From: Oikopleura dioica
Lineage: Eukaryota > Chordata > Appendicularia > Copelata > Oikopleuridae
Assembly: GCA_907165135.1 (NCBI GenBank)
Contig: OU015567.1
Span: forward strand, 873,001-937,000
DNA length: 64,000 nucleotides
Direction of reading: 5' to 3'
Shown in pieces: positions 54,677-64,000 of this stretch. Position 1 is the stretch's first letter. Every line of letters begins with the position of its first letter. The translations under genes were made by a program, and so were the position numbers. The notes beneath the pieces were generated by a model. That model was not told the DNA's origin and did not search any database. It worked only from the letters and a program-made list of their open reading frames with translations.

Positions 54677-57600
54677 CTAAAAATTTATATTATCTAAAGG
54701 CGAAGCAACCATTTTCTCAAAATCCTTATTTCTTTGACTCTCTAACACAGTTCGACCACTTCCAAGGAATTCCTGCAACCTCTCTTTCTCAATAAAAATC
54801 TTAAATAAATGACGACTGTTACGATTATAATGGACTCCAGTATTAAGATCTTCAATTGTAAGAGCACTCTTTAAGCCCACTTTTACAACTCTGAAAGGCC
54901 CCTTGACTTTATTAGCTGTAACTCCTACTGGGTCTCGTAACATGCAGATATCTCCAATCTGAAATTTTGGCTGTTGCTCTTGAGATTTGAACAAATATCT
55001 TTCAATTTTTTGCCCCATAAGCCAATTTTGGAGTTTTTCAAGGTAAATCAGCTTTTCGCTCGGTAAAATCGCCCTTTCATCATTCAAATATAGAGGTAAG
55101 TAATTCGGTGGGTCGAGATTTGAAAAAACTTGATTCGGCGTTAAGTTCCCCAAGTCCCTTTTCGGGCTATGATTCAAAAATGCCGTAGCCAACTGCACTT
55201 TATATTCAATATTTGATGCCGAAAAAGTTGTGCATCGAAGTCGTTCCCTCAATTCTTTATGGCTCCTTTCACACAAATTTGAACGGCTATTATATGGCGA
55301 ATTTAATGCCCTGTTTATATTGAGAACCTTAAGTGCTTCCCGCACCGCCGCGCTGACAAACTCTTTGCCGTTATCATTTATAACAATCGAGTAACTTCCA
55401 CCCAACTCGGCTAAAACGACTACAATCTTAGGAACCATTTCCTCGCTACTTTTATTTCTGACTTTCTTGATAAAAAGTTTTCTGCTGAATTCGTCAACAA
55501 AAGAGATAAATAGATTACTTTTTCCCTCATTCGTTCTGATGTCAACGACATCCAAATGGATTTTCTCAAGTGACTTTAAAGCAGGCTCCCTCAAATACTG
55601 CTGCTTTTCAAAAGAATGTTTAGTTGTCATGCGAATCTTGCAGTACGTACAATATCTAAGGACTTCATCAATGATTCGCTGCTTATTTTTTATTAAAATC
55701 TTGTACGTTCTCACTTTTGTTAAAATCTCCTGCCGACTAGCATGCATGCAACCCACATGCAAAAATTGAACGACCTCTTTCGCTTGAGATGGTGGGATCA
55801 TTAGCAAATTCGCCCCCGATTTCACCCTTTGAAATAAAAGATCGTTTTGCAAAGCGTACTCCTTATCTCCAATCGTTCGGAACTCGCCGTTTGACTTCTC
55901 ATTAATTTCCTTAAAATCTTCCCTCTGCGCCTTTATGAGATTTTTAATGTCGATCTCGTAAACGACCTTTCCAATTTCTGTCAAATTATTAACACAAGAA
56001 AGCTCAAGCTCTAAATTTTTCGGACTGAAAATTCGCGGATTTATTTCATCAATGATAAAATTGCTATTTCGGCTTATAAAATCGACGACGTTGATAACCT
56101 CCGATGTCCCTGCACAGTGTAAAATTCTAAGGTTCGGAAAATCCAATAACACGGCAAACGCCTTTCGAACCCTCGTTTGCCCGGCGCCTCTAAAGTTTAT
56201 ATTTTTGAGTACCTCAGTCAAAGACTTGTGATCCACAATAGCCAGTAAAGGCATATCTTTCGGCAATATATCTGAAAACGACTGCAAGCAGGTCGATAGC
56301 GCAATAAGTTCCCTGGACCTGGCCGAGAGCAGTATCTCCTGCTCGTCCAGCTTTCTACTACAAAATGCCGCGAACTGAATATCGCTCACTTCATTATCAT
56401 ATAAATGACAATTTCCAAGTGCTCCCCCAGTAGCGTAAAGTGAGGAATCGCTTGCCACGAAACAATAGTTCCCATCTGTCCCGTTAAAATATTTTAAATG
56501 GATCATTTGCACTCCATTTTCTTTGATTCGCCTTTTTAATTCATCAATGTCCGCCTTAATCTGTTCAGTGAGCATATACTTTTTCCCTTTGCCAGATTCC
56601 TTCGCGAGCGAAGTAAGCAACTCAGAAGCACCTCGAATAAGACGATTAAAATAATTTACAGTCCCTAGCCACCTCTGTGCCTCTTTCGACGTTTCCGGAT
56701 ATTTAAGATTCAAAATACCCTCGATCTTTTTCAAGTCCGCACGATAACCTTTCTCAGAGATCAAGAAGCCCAAAAATTTTGTATCCGCTTTATAAAAGCT
56801 GCATTTTTTCAATGAAACAACCACGTTTTCTTCCTTGAACAAAGTAAAAATCTTATCAATCGCTTTATTGAAATGTTTCCCAACGGTTATAACCAGGATA
56901 TCATCCATATAACAGATGACCCGAAAAAAGTTTTTCTCTTTGACCTCAATTTTCGCGAAAAGTTTACTTATAAAAGCTGTAAACGTCGACGGCGATGTCG
57001 CCAAACCTAGCGACATTTTTAGATACTCAAACTGCTTGTCATTAAATATAAAAGAAGTATATTCCCTCTTTCCTTGTCTTAAAGCGAGAGTATAAAAAGC
57101 ATTACGAATATCGATGCTGGAAAAATATATTTGTTCCCCTGGAAAATCAGATTTCAACTCCGTAATATATCTCGAAATAGTGGTAAGGATCGTTCTTATG
57201 GTCTGAATTGGCCACCTCGGCAGAATTAACCTCTCATTAAGCGATTTTTGTCCCCTCGATGCCCCGCTATAATTTTGAACGATTCTAATTGACCCGTCAG
57301 ATTTTGGAACAGTTAGCAGAGGGGCGTTCCATCCAGAATTTCCCAATCTTATTATCCCAGCAGTCTCCATCTCCGATAATTTTCCCTCTACAGCTGGTAA
57401 TTGACTATTGTCCATATTATACGGTTTAGCAAAAGTAGGAACCCCTGCATCATCAATAACAAGGTCTGCAACAAAACTACAACTGTATCCACAATCACTC
57501 GAATTTCTTGAATAAATCCAATGATGCTTATTGAGAACAACTATAAGCCCCGGTTTATACTCTTGAGGAGCTCCTTCTGCGGCTGCTAGAATTTCTGCTG

Positions 57601-58426
57601 AAATATCTGACTCATTGACTAATTGATTACGCCGCTCGCGCCAGATTTCGATTTCTTTTTCATGAACAACCCTCTCAAAATTTTCTATTTGTCCCATCTC
57701 CCTTAGGAAATTTATTTGATTCCGCTCAACTATTTCTAAAATTGGAAAATTTTCGCTTACAAGTACCCCAATGCCCGTGTGATTTTCAAGTTTAATTAAC
57801 GTCCTTGATGAGTCAAGTTCTCGATTTAAGTTCGCGTAAATTCCATTTTCAAGGAGCTCGAAATCTGTATCAGTAAAAACTTTCTTTAATTGATGATTGA
57901 TTCTGGCCCATGCGTGACCATGCGGTGGAACATAAACATCTGCCCTCACTAAAATGCACTTTCCTCTCTTGCTCATGTCTGGATTATCTAAAATAACCCA
58001 CGGATACTCCTCATAATCATCTTCGACTATTTGCATATTATTCAAATACAGAACCCTCGAATTCAGAACACGTTTAAGATCAATAAATTTCAGAACATCA
58101 AACCCCAAAATCCCATCATATGAAAGATCATTATTCCAGATGTTAATTTCAACATTACTACAACAAACTGAACTATCCAAGCCTTCAATTCGGATGTCAC
58201 AATCAATTTTCTCTATTACTCTACACATTGTTGAACCCGCCGCGTTTCCGATGCATAACGCACGTTTTCTTGGACAGAATTTAATAGAAGAACCCTCAAG
58301 AAGACCCTTTTTGACAAAACTTTTCTCAGAACCAGTATCAACTAAAAAACAAAATGGCCCCTTCTCGACTTTTGATATCCCTAAAAATTGACATATCGTT
58401 ACCAAAACGGTTGGTAACGAGCTCAT
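54677..58426 (-). CDS. pol: Pol polyprotein (protease, RT, RNase H, integrase)
   Basis: 1249 aa. Retropepsin motif FLVDTGSEKS near residue 30. Reverse transcriptase has SSIDIRNAFY and LGLATSPSTF, with YMDD at about 506. RNase H begins at FVASDSSLYATGG near 658. The integrase zinc domain has H, H and CTYC up to about 928. The integrase core has D in HLDVVD (~960), D in INDNGKEF (~1018) and E in LCERSHKE (~1055), with a GPF module near the C-terminus. Its ATG lies 8 nt downstream of the gag stop in another frame, so termination-reinitiation is more likely than a classic slip; no obvious slippery run was noted. All catalytic residues are present. Confidence 0.93.
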   Translation of the reverse strand: MSSLPTVLVTICQFLGISKVEKGPFCFLVDTGSEKSFVKKGLLEGSSIKFCPRKRALCIGNAAGSTMCRVIEKIDCDIRIEGLDSSVCCSNVEINIWNNDLSYDGILGFDVLKFIDLKRVLNSRVLYLNNMQIVEDDYEEYPWVILDNPDMSKRGKCILVRADVYVPPHGHAWARINHQLKKVFTDTDFELLENGIYANLNRELDSSRTLIKLENHTGIGVLVSENFPILEIVERNQINFLREMGQIENFERVVHEKEIEIWRERRNQLVNESDISAEILAAAEGAPQEYKPGLIVVLNKHHWIYSRNSSDCGYSCSFVADLVIDDAGVPTFAKPYNMDNSQLPAVEGKLSEMETAGIIRLGNSGWNAPLLTVPKSDGSIRIVQNYSGASRGQKSLNERLILPRWPIQTIRTILTTISRYITELKSDFPGEQIYFSSIDIRNAFYTLALRQGKREYTSFIFNDKQFEYLKMSLGLATSPSTFTAFISKLFAKIEVKEKNFFRVICYMDDILVITVGKHFNKAIDKIFTLFKEENVVVSLKKCSFYKADTKFLGFLISEKGYRADLKKIEGILNLKYPETSKEAQRWLGTVNYFNRLIRGASELLTSLAKESGKGKKYMLTEQIKADIDELKRRIKENGVQMIHLKYFNGTDGNYCFVASDSSLYATGGALGNCHLYDNEVSDIQFAAFCSRKLDEQEILLSARSRELIALSTCLQSFSDILPKDMPLLAIVDHKSLTEVLKNINFRGAGQTRVRKAFAVLLDFPNLRILHCAGTSEVINVVDFISRNSNFIIDEINPRIFSPKNLELELSCVNNLTEIGKVVYEIDIKNLIKAQREDFKEINEKSNGEFRTIGDKEYALQNDLLFQRVKSGANLLMIPPSQAKEVVQFLHVGCMHASRQEILTKVRTYKILIKNKQRIIDEVLRYCTYCKIRMTTKHSFEKQQYLREPALKSLEKIHLDVVDIRTNEGKSNLFISFVDEFSRKLFIKKVRNKSSEEMVPKIVVVLAELGGSYSIVINDNGKEFVSAAVREALKVLNINRALNSPYNSRSNLCERSHKELRERLRCTTFSASNIEYKVQLATAFLNHSPKRDLGNLTPNQVFSNLDPPNYLPLYLNDERAILPSEKLIYLEKLQNWLMGQKIERYLFKSQEQQPKFQIGDICMLRDPVGVTANKVKGPFRVVKVGLKSALTIEDLNTGVHYNRNSRHLFKIFIEKERLQEFLGSGRTVLESQRNKDFEKMVASPLDNINF

Positions 58427-58434
58427 ATTGCTGA

Positions 58435-60318
58435 TTAATCCCTCTTCTGAGCTCTTTCAGGACATTCTTGAATCCAGTGCCCTGGAACGTTACAAATTCT
58501 ACAAATATATCCGGCTGGTGGGACAGTCGACTTCTTTTCTTCTTTGCGTTCTCCTTGAGAAGAGGAGTCCTTCTGAGGTCTACGTAATGGCTTCGTACAA
58601 TCCTGAACTCGGTGTGATGAATCTCCACATCTGAAACATCCGCTTTTCGACTTATAAAAACACTCTCTCGCCGTGTGATTTGCCCTTCCGCAAACGTAGC
58701 ATTTATTGCGCAACGATTCAATCCCGCGACTCGTTGGTCTGTCACCCTTTTTCTCGCCCCATTTTTTCGCCTTCAGGGCGTTCGTTTCCGAATCAGTTTC
58801 ATCCTTCAAATTATTCACACTTGATTCAGCGGGGGTACTGTCTATTATTTGCTGGGCAAATCGAATGATTTCTTCCGGGTTTCTATCCTCGCACCCGATT
58901 CGGAAAAGAATTTGATTGGAGATCGACTTAGGCAATTTCCCCTTGAACTCGCGTAACGTAATTGCATCAATTGCGCTTTCCCCATTCTTTCCATCAATAT
59001 GATTATTCAAAAGTCCGACCAAATTTCGCAGCTCATGGAATTGTGTCAAAAGTTGCTTTTCTCTGATTATTTGGAATCGATCGATCTCCTGTTCGATGAA
59101 ATTTCTATTGTAATTGAGCAAACGCAAGAGCTCCTGGAGAACATCATTTTCATTCGGTTCCCTTTTTAATTTAAGCGCCTTGGTCACCAATGCCTGGTGT
59201 GGGTCCCCGATATGCGCCACCATGTTTGCTAGTCGCGCTTTCCGCGATGTAATATTTTGAAGATCCATAAGAAAGCAACAATTCATAAACCAGTTATTGA
59301 CATCATGAAATTTATTCTCCCCATCTTTCTTGTCGAAAAGTACTGGCAATTTCAATTTGCTCGAGAGACCCTTTGATCCAAAATCATTTCCTGCCCAGTT
59401 ACCGTATCGATCATAACCATATCTTATATTTTGAGGCTGACTCGGAGTTCTCTCGTAAGCATTCCCGCGGAAATTCTCGGACCCTTGAGCATACTCCGCT
59501 TCTTTGTCACTAGCAAGATCTCTTAACCGCCTTACTTCATCAACTTCATCCCTCATACCTCGCACCTCTTCAAGATCTCGCTCATATTCATTTGACTGCT
59601 TACTCAAATTATTCATTGAGGCCTTCATCAATTTTATTCGAGATTCAGCATTTTTTCGCATTTGCGCGAGGACTTGGTTTTGCAACATTTCAGCCTGTAA
59701 ATTCAACTGTCGCGTCTCTAAAAATTGCTTGCTCTTACGAATATTCTCCCCGAATACTCCCAATTTATCAACTTCATCGTCCCACAGGTACGATCCCTCA
59801 AACGTTGGCTCGATATCATAGTCCTCATTAGTTTTGGCTGGCTCCTCGATAGACACGGTTCCTTTTCGCTTCAAAATTTTTGCGCCATCAAACTTGAACT
59901 CTTTAAATTGATTTGTTGCAGTGTAAAACTCGAGCATGACTGCACGACAGTCTTGATCTGATGTCCCATATTCGCCTTGCTTGATTGAATTCTCGTCAAA
60001 TCGAAAAATTTCCTTTGATTCGCCAATAGCGAATTGTTTACGCGCCTCATCTAAAGTATAATCTGTGGCATATCCTCGCTTTTTCTCACCCTCAAATTCA
60101 GTGATCCCATCAATTGGAATCAAATATGCCTCCCCATGCCGATCCTCAGTAAGCGTAACCTTGAACACAGACCCCAATTCAAGCTCCATGAGCATCGCCA
60201 AAAGAGGCTCCTTATTCACATTACTCCCATTAACCCCGTGCTTTTTCGCGAGCCACTTCAAGTAGGGCAATGTCGCCGTTTCCAATTGAACACATCTTTT
60301 CACTATGCCCGAAGACAT
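58435..60318 (-). CDS. gag: Gag-like protein with three zinc knuckles
   Basis: 627 aa, starting MSSGIVKRCVQLETA. A coiled-coil-rich middle (about residues 200-270) precedes a capsid-like region and a C-terminal nucleocapsid with three CCHC boxes: CYVCGRANHTAREC, CFRCGDSSHRVQDC and CRICNVPGHWIQEC. Binds and packages the element RNA. The stop codon sits just before the pol ATG. Confidence 0.88.
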   Translation of the reverse strand: MSSGIVKRCVQLETATLPYLKWLAKKHGVNGSNVNKEPLLAMLMELELGSVFKVTLTEDRHGEAYLIPIDGITEFEGEKKRGYATDYTLDEARKQFAIGESKEIFRFDENSIKQGEYGTSDQDCRAVMLEFYTATNQFKEFKFDGAKILKRKGTVSIEEPAKTNEDYDIEPTFEGSYLWDDEVDKLGVFGENIRKSKQFLETRQLNLQAEMLQNQVLAQMRKNAESRIKLMKASMNNLSKQSNEYERDLEEVRGMRDEVDEVRRLRDLASDKEAEYAQGSENFRGNAYERTPSQPQNIRYGYDRYGNWAGNDFGSKGLSSKLKLPVLFDKKDGENKFHDVNNWFMNCCFLMDLQNITSRKARLANMVAHIGDPHQALVTKALKLKREPNENDVLQELLRLLNYNRNFIEQEIDRFQIIREKQLLTQFHELRNLVGLLNNHIDGKNGESAIDAITLREFKGKLPKSISNQILFRIGCEDRNPEEIIRFAQQIIDSTPAESSVNNLKDETDSETNALKAKKWGEKKGDRPTSRGIESLRNKCYVCGRANHTARECFYKSKSGCFRCGDSSHRVQDCTKPLRRPQKDSSSQGERKEEKKSTVPPAGYICRICNVPGHWIQECPERAQKRD

Positions 60319-61740
60319 CTAAAACAAAAACGATTAACCCCTTTCTAAAAATTTCACTCAAAAAAAAATGACAAAAATCACTTGACTCTTCATCTCCATC
60401 CGCTCCTATGCTCATGCACCTCAATGCAAGAACATTCCGACCCGCTCCGCAGCTCTTATGAATTCGCAATCAATGCGACTCCATTTCAACCCGCACCAAA
60501 ATATCACTATAAAGCGCACCCCGATGCGCTTCATCTTCAAAAATCATTGAAATACTACTATTCAATATTTCTCCACCAGAAAATATTTAATAAACATGCA
60601 TGTTAAAAACAATTGAATATTCAAAGCGCAATCGCCAGTAGAATTTAAGTACTTAGTTACTTTTGATTGCGTTGAATTCAAAACCCGCCATTTTGGAGTT
60701 TTCATTTACAATCAGTGTTTGTATTTTTATCAAAATTAACATGATTTTAATGCCTTCAAAACATTAAATTAAAATAAATATAATTGATATTTTAGAAAAA
60801 TATTTTAATTTTTGAAGCTTGATTCTTATTGGTCAGATTCTCCTTGGTCGGATTGTTATTGTTCAGATTCTCAATGGTCAGATTCTCATTCTCAGATTCT
60901 CATTGTACGGATTCTCATGACCAGATTCTTATGACCAGATTCTTGTGACCAGATTCTTGTGACCAGATTCTTGTGACCAGATTCTTGTTGGCTTGATTCT
61001 TGAAAAAATATTCTCATTCGATTGATTCTCCTTGGTCATATTCATTTTGGTTATATGCGTCATCTTTGATGAATCATTTTGGCTCTAGAGTCTCCCCGTC
61101 TCCCAAACAAAAATGTCTCACCGTCTGACCCTCTTCGCGTGAGAACGACACTTTATCTATGACGCGATTGCTTATCGTCTGTCTTATTTTATGCAATTTT
61201 GAAATTCTTCAGAAAAATTTTTTGAAAAATCACAATTTTAGAAGTTTATTAGTTAATCATAAAAAGAATAATGAAATTTGCTATATAAAAATAATGATAA
61301 GATAAATTCAAAATCATAAAAAGGTATAAATAGTTTGCCAAGTTTGTTGGTCTTTGAGCCTTTTGCCAATGAAATTGGTCTTAGAGGCAAAATAATATTT
61401 TATGTTTATAATAAAAATAAATGTAGCTTCTGAAATTATATATGGAATTTTTGGTTTTAGAACATAGAAAACAAGAAAACATTATCGATCTTATAATAGA
61501 GCCATTCAATTTTATTTCAGATTTTTGATTCATATTCACATTCGAGAATTCAAATTTGATTAGCTTCAGTTGATTTTCCCCGATTTCCCTGTCTCACTAA
61601 TGTAAATGAAAATTACCAAAACTGATTATTGAAAAATACTTTATTAAAAATAAGCTTTCAATACTTCATAAAAAATCATCTCTCTCACTCTCTCTCAAAA
61701 ATCTCCAGAAAAATGGGTAAACTAACCTTTGTCACCACTT
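60319..61740. promoter_or_regulatory. Retrotransposon 5' leader with tandem repeats
   Basis: A 1.4-kb untranslated leader between the 5' LTR and gag. At about 60818-60988 it holds some 13 tandem units of about 15 bp, such as GACCAGATTCTTGT and GTCAGATTCTCATTG. The rest is AT-rich with no ORF of note. Position and architecture resemble the repeat-type leader of Drosophila gypsy, which binds an insulator protein; the sequence itself is different. Confidence 0.6.
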
Positions 61741-61981
61741 TGTACTAGTGGTTTTTCTCGTCAAACTGCAGTATCGGTGCCGGAAATCAAGGAAGACAAA
61801 ACAACTGTATATATATCTCGGATTGGTATTTTATTTGAGCCTGTGGCTCAGGGACTCAGTGAGTGAAGAGTGAGAGCATGCAGCAAGGGGAAGGGTAGAA
61901 ACGGTCTTATCGGTAAAGGTAGGCGAGCGCTCGCAGACAGAGATAGCTGCAATAGCTGACTGATGAGAACTAACCCTTACA
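61741..61981 (-). repeat. 5' LTR
   Basis: 241 bp, the 5' LTR for the minus-strand element. It is followed after 3 nt by the primer-binding site and flanked on the other side by the AAAAT duplicate. Confidence 0.95.
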
Positions 61982-62025
61982 AAAATCATTTAAATTTGTT
62001 CAATTAAAAATTATATGAATCATTA

Positions 62026-62637
62026 TTAAGGACCCACCCGTCAAGATTTTAAAATATCGAAATTTAAAATTTTGACCTCGGATTCGGATTCCCTGTGCCG
62101 AAAAACCATTTTTTCGCGCCATTTAATATCCGCCTCTCTCCACTCTAACACCCTTAATAATCGAGTCAAAGTTTAAGAATTTGTAAGGGCGGTGCGACGC
62201 GCTTGGAAGCAAGTTTTTCACATTAAACATAAAAATCACGTTTTTTTATTTATTTCATAAACGGAAAGTATTTTTTATCAGAAAATTTGTTGTAACAATT
62301 ATTCATAGTGCACAATTAACGAATTTTTTGCTGTTTTTATGAATTCTATATTAAAAAGAAAAAATCACTTTCGAGTGAACCCTTTACCATATCTTTATTT
62401 TTTTTCTGGTACCCACGACATCAACCTGAGCTATATTTTGAGTCTTTAAAAATTTTTGATACTTAAGGTTATCCTAGAAATATCGATGTTTGAAACTTGA
62501 ACGTATTGTTGCGACACCCTTAAGAAGTGCACGAGCGTGCTTTTACTTCTGGTGCCCTAGACCAACTATCAGGCTACACAATCACCTCGAAATCACTTTT
62601 TGAAAAAGTAATTCCCACATGCCGGACGGGTCCTTAA
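62026..62637. mobile_element. TTAA-type MITE, unit 4
   Basis: Homologous to 26113-26692 and 44806-45416. It lies just outside the 5' LTR in SLC43 intron 1. Confidence 0.72.
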
Positions 62638-63172
62638 TGATAAAAATCGAGCAAAAGAGTTAAAGCATTTACCGCAAATTTTTCAACTATTGAGCCCTTC
62701 ATCTTGGTGTTCCGTATCAAAGACTCCGAATGTTAAAATATTAATAAAATAAATTTAACAAACTATGAATAGAGATAATTACCTCCAAAAAGCATAATTT
62801 CAATCATCACTGATACAAACCAGATCAATTGTTTCATCATTTTAAGAAGAAAAATCTCCTTTCTCGTGAAATAAAAAAGGAAATCTCAATAATTCTATCC
62901 GTTTTTAATAAGCATTAAGCGTCGTTTTGGAAAGAAAGTCTGAATCAGAAGAGTCGGATTTTACGATTTTTTGATAACGACCATGAGAAATATCGCCCTG
63001 CTTATTATCAAAAAATGAGCAAGAATGTTTTAGCAACCGAAGAGATTTATAACAATTCAAAATATGAATAAACTCGGAGGCGCTATACATGAGAGTCATG
63101 ATCATGCGAAATTATAAGATATAAAAAGAAGAACTCAAATCAAATTTTGCTAACATCTTTCTTAATCAAAAG

Positions 63173-64000
63173 ATGTCCGACTCAAATCGAGATGTTGCGA
63201 ACGCTTATAGAAGTATCCTCAGAAATATCGGAGAAAATCCAGATCGAGAAGGATTGGTAAAAACACCAGCAAGAGCCGCAAAAGCGATGGAATTTTTCAC
63301 CAAGGGGTACAAAGAAGACATAAACGATATTATGAATGAGGCGATTTTCACGGAAAAAAGTGAAGAAATGGTGATCGTCCGGGGGAACGCTACTCTAAAT
63401 TACCAATTGCTAATGCATTGCCAATTTGGATAATTCATTACCAATTTTAGGTAATGCATTACCAAACTTTCCGAAAATGGCCAATTTTTTCAAGTCAAAG
63501 AGCCAGTTCGCGCTCCGCGCATGTTTGAAAGGATACTTTTGAGATTTATTTACAGTTTGTTTCCATTTTTCCGGAGTCCATTTTTCCGGACACTTTTCCG
63601 ATTATAAAGCATTTAAGTGGGGCACTGCAGAATTGACCTTGGTCCAATTTTCCGGACATTTTTCAAATTTTATTTACAGACCATCATTTTTTAATAAAAA
63701 ATGAACACTTGACGGTTCAATGTACTTCTTTTTGGGCACTCAGTGAGCAAATTTGCGAGGTTTTTAGCTAGAAGTTTATTTCGCGGTAAATCGACTTCTT
63801 GACTGAGAAGTGTCCGTTTCTCGAAAAAATTTAAGTATACTTGGTGGGACATGCATTTTTTTTCAGGGTACCCAATTTTCCGGACATTTTTTGGAAATCT
63901 GGGGACAAAGCTAGTCCGGAAAAATGGAATCATTCTGTACGTATTTTTAAGCAAAAAAATTGAAATTCTTGAAAAAAATTGGTACCAATTTTTGGTCATG
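63173..64000 (+). CDS. GCH1: GTP cyclohydrolase I, unit 4 copy (runs off window)
   Basis: Exon 1 (63173-63382) matches the other copies apart from [10 protein letters not shown] in place of [10 protein letters not shown]. The same MITE begins at 63383 with the nested pogo-like element at 63553-63937 and continues to the window end. The zinc-motif exons should lie just beyond 64000. Confidence 0.8.
63553..63937. mobile_element. pogo-like MITE nested in the GCH1 MITE, unit 4
   Basis: 385 bp between TA dinucleotides, nearly the same as unit 3; one end base pair differs (CATTCTGTA). Confidence 0.8.

Larger units (their letters stand above)
51299..61981 (-). mobile_element. Env-bearing Ty3/gypsy LTR retrotransposon (Tor-like)
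   Basis: 10.7-kb element on the minus strand with gag, pol, env and a fourth ORF. Two 241-bp LTRs (61741-61981 as 5' LTR, 51299-51539 as 3' LTR) begin TG and end CA and look identical, so insertion is recent. A 5-bp AAAAT duplication flanks it (51294-51298 and 61982-61986). A polypurine tract (GAAGGGGAGGGAT on the minus strand, about 51541-51555) abuts the 3' LTR. A primer-binding site TGGTGACAAAGG (61726-61737) lies 3 nt inside the 5' LTR. The pol order protease-RT-RNase H-integrase is Ty3/gypsy. Larvacean Tor elements have this organisation. All four frames are open, so it may be competent. Confidence 0.93.
50656..62840 (-). pseudogene. SLC43 exons 1-2, unit 4, intron split by LTR element
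   Basis: Exon 2 (50913-50656, full 258 nt) and exon 1 (62840-62783) are intact, but intron 1 is about 11.9 kb long because of the LTR retrotransposon at 51299-61981. Exons 3-7 are not present before the unit junction. The retrotransposon is in the same transcriptional orientation as SLC43. Confidence 0.8.

Noticed and set aside
55467-55769. Plus-strand ORFs within the retrotransposon
   Set aside because: They are antisense to pol and env and resemble nothing known.

Overview
The window is metazoan. Genes have many short introns (about 30-110 nt), small exons and very short spacers, and the proteins are animal families (SLC43 and SLC28 transporters, GTP cyclohydrolase I, 6-pyruvoyl-tetrahydropterin synthase, a carbonyl-reductase-type SDR, a rhodopsin-like GPCR). 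Three signs point to an appendicularian tunicate (Oikopleura-like): GA-AG introns, a Cys-rich domain of the kind I associate with larvacean proteins, and an env-bearing Ty3/gypsy element like the larvacean Tor elements. The species call is inference.

Layout. One gene block is present several times in different states of decay. The ancestral order appears to be SLC43(-), GCH1(+), CBR-type SDR(-), GPCR(+), a conserved spacer, a novel C2H2-like gene(+), a Cys-rich gene(-). Unit 1 (1-18240) has the only complete SLC43, then GCH1, CBR and GPCR. It is followed by single-copy SLC28 (nucleoside transporter, -) and PTS (+). At 18246-24400 lie an SLC43 3' half, a GPCR tail, the C2H2-like gene and a Cys-rich 3' end fused in frame to a second SLC43. 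At 24400-38120 is unit 2 with GCH1, CBR (frameshifted), GPCR, the C2H2-like gene and the Cys-rich gene. At 38120-49870 is a deleted, nearly identical repeat plus unit 3 (GCH1, CBR). At 50070-64000 is unit 4: SLC43 5' exons split by a 10.7-kb LTR retrotransposon, then GCH1 running off the end.

Function. GCH1, PTS and an SDR able to reduce pterin or carbonyl substrates make up the tetrahydrobiopterin route from GTP. They lie within about 10 kb, beside an SLC43-like (nucleobase or amino-acid) transporter and an SLC28-like nucleoside transporter. I read this as a pterin/purine neighbourhood that has been amplified.

Most striking pattern. In four different genes (GCH1, CBR, SLC43, GPCR) a short non-autonomous element with terminal inverted repeats sits inside a conserved coding exon. 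It is flanked by a target-site duplication, and removing the element plus one duplicate restores the family reading frame exactly. The insertions are shared by all copies that reach the site, so they predate the duplications. They are either fatal lesions in every copy or MITE-derived introns. Other elements (TA-type pogo-like, TTAA-type, foldback) fill introns and spacers. Several one-base frame breaks at or near homopolymers may be assembly errors or real decay.
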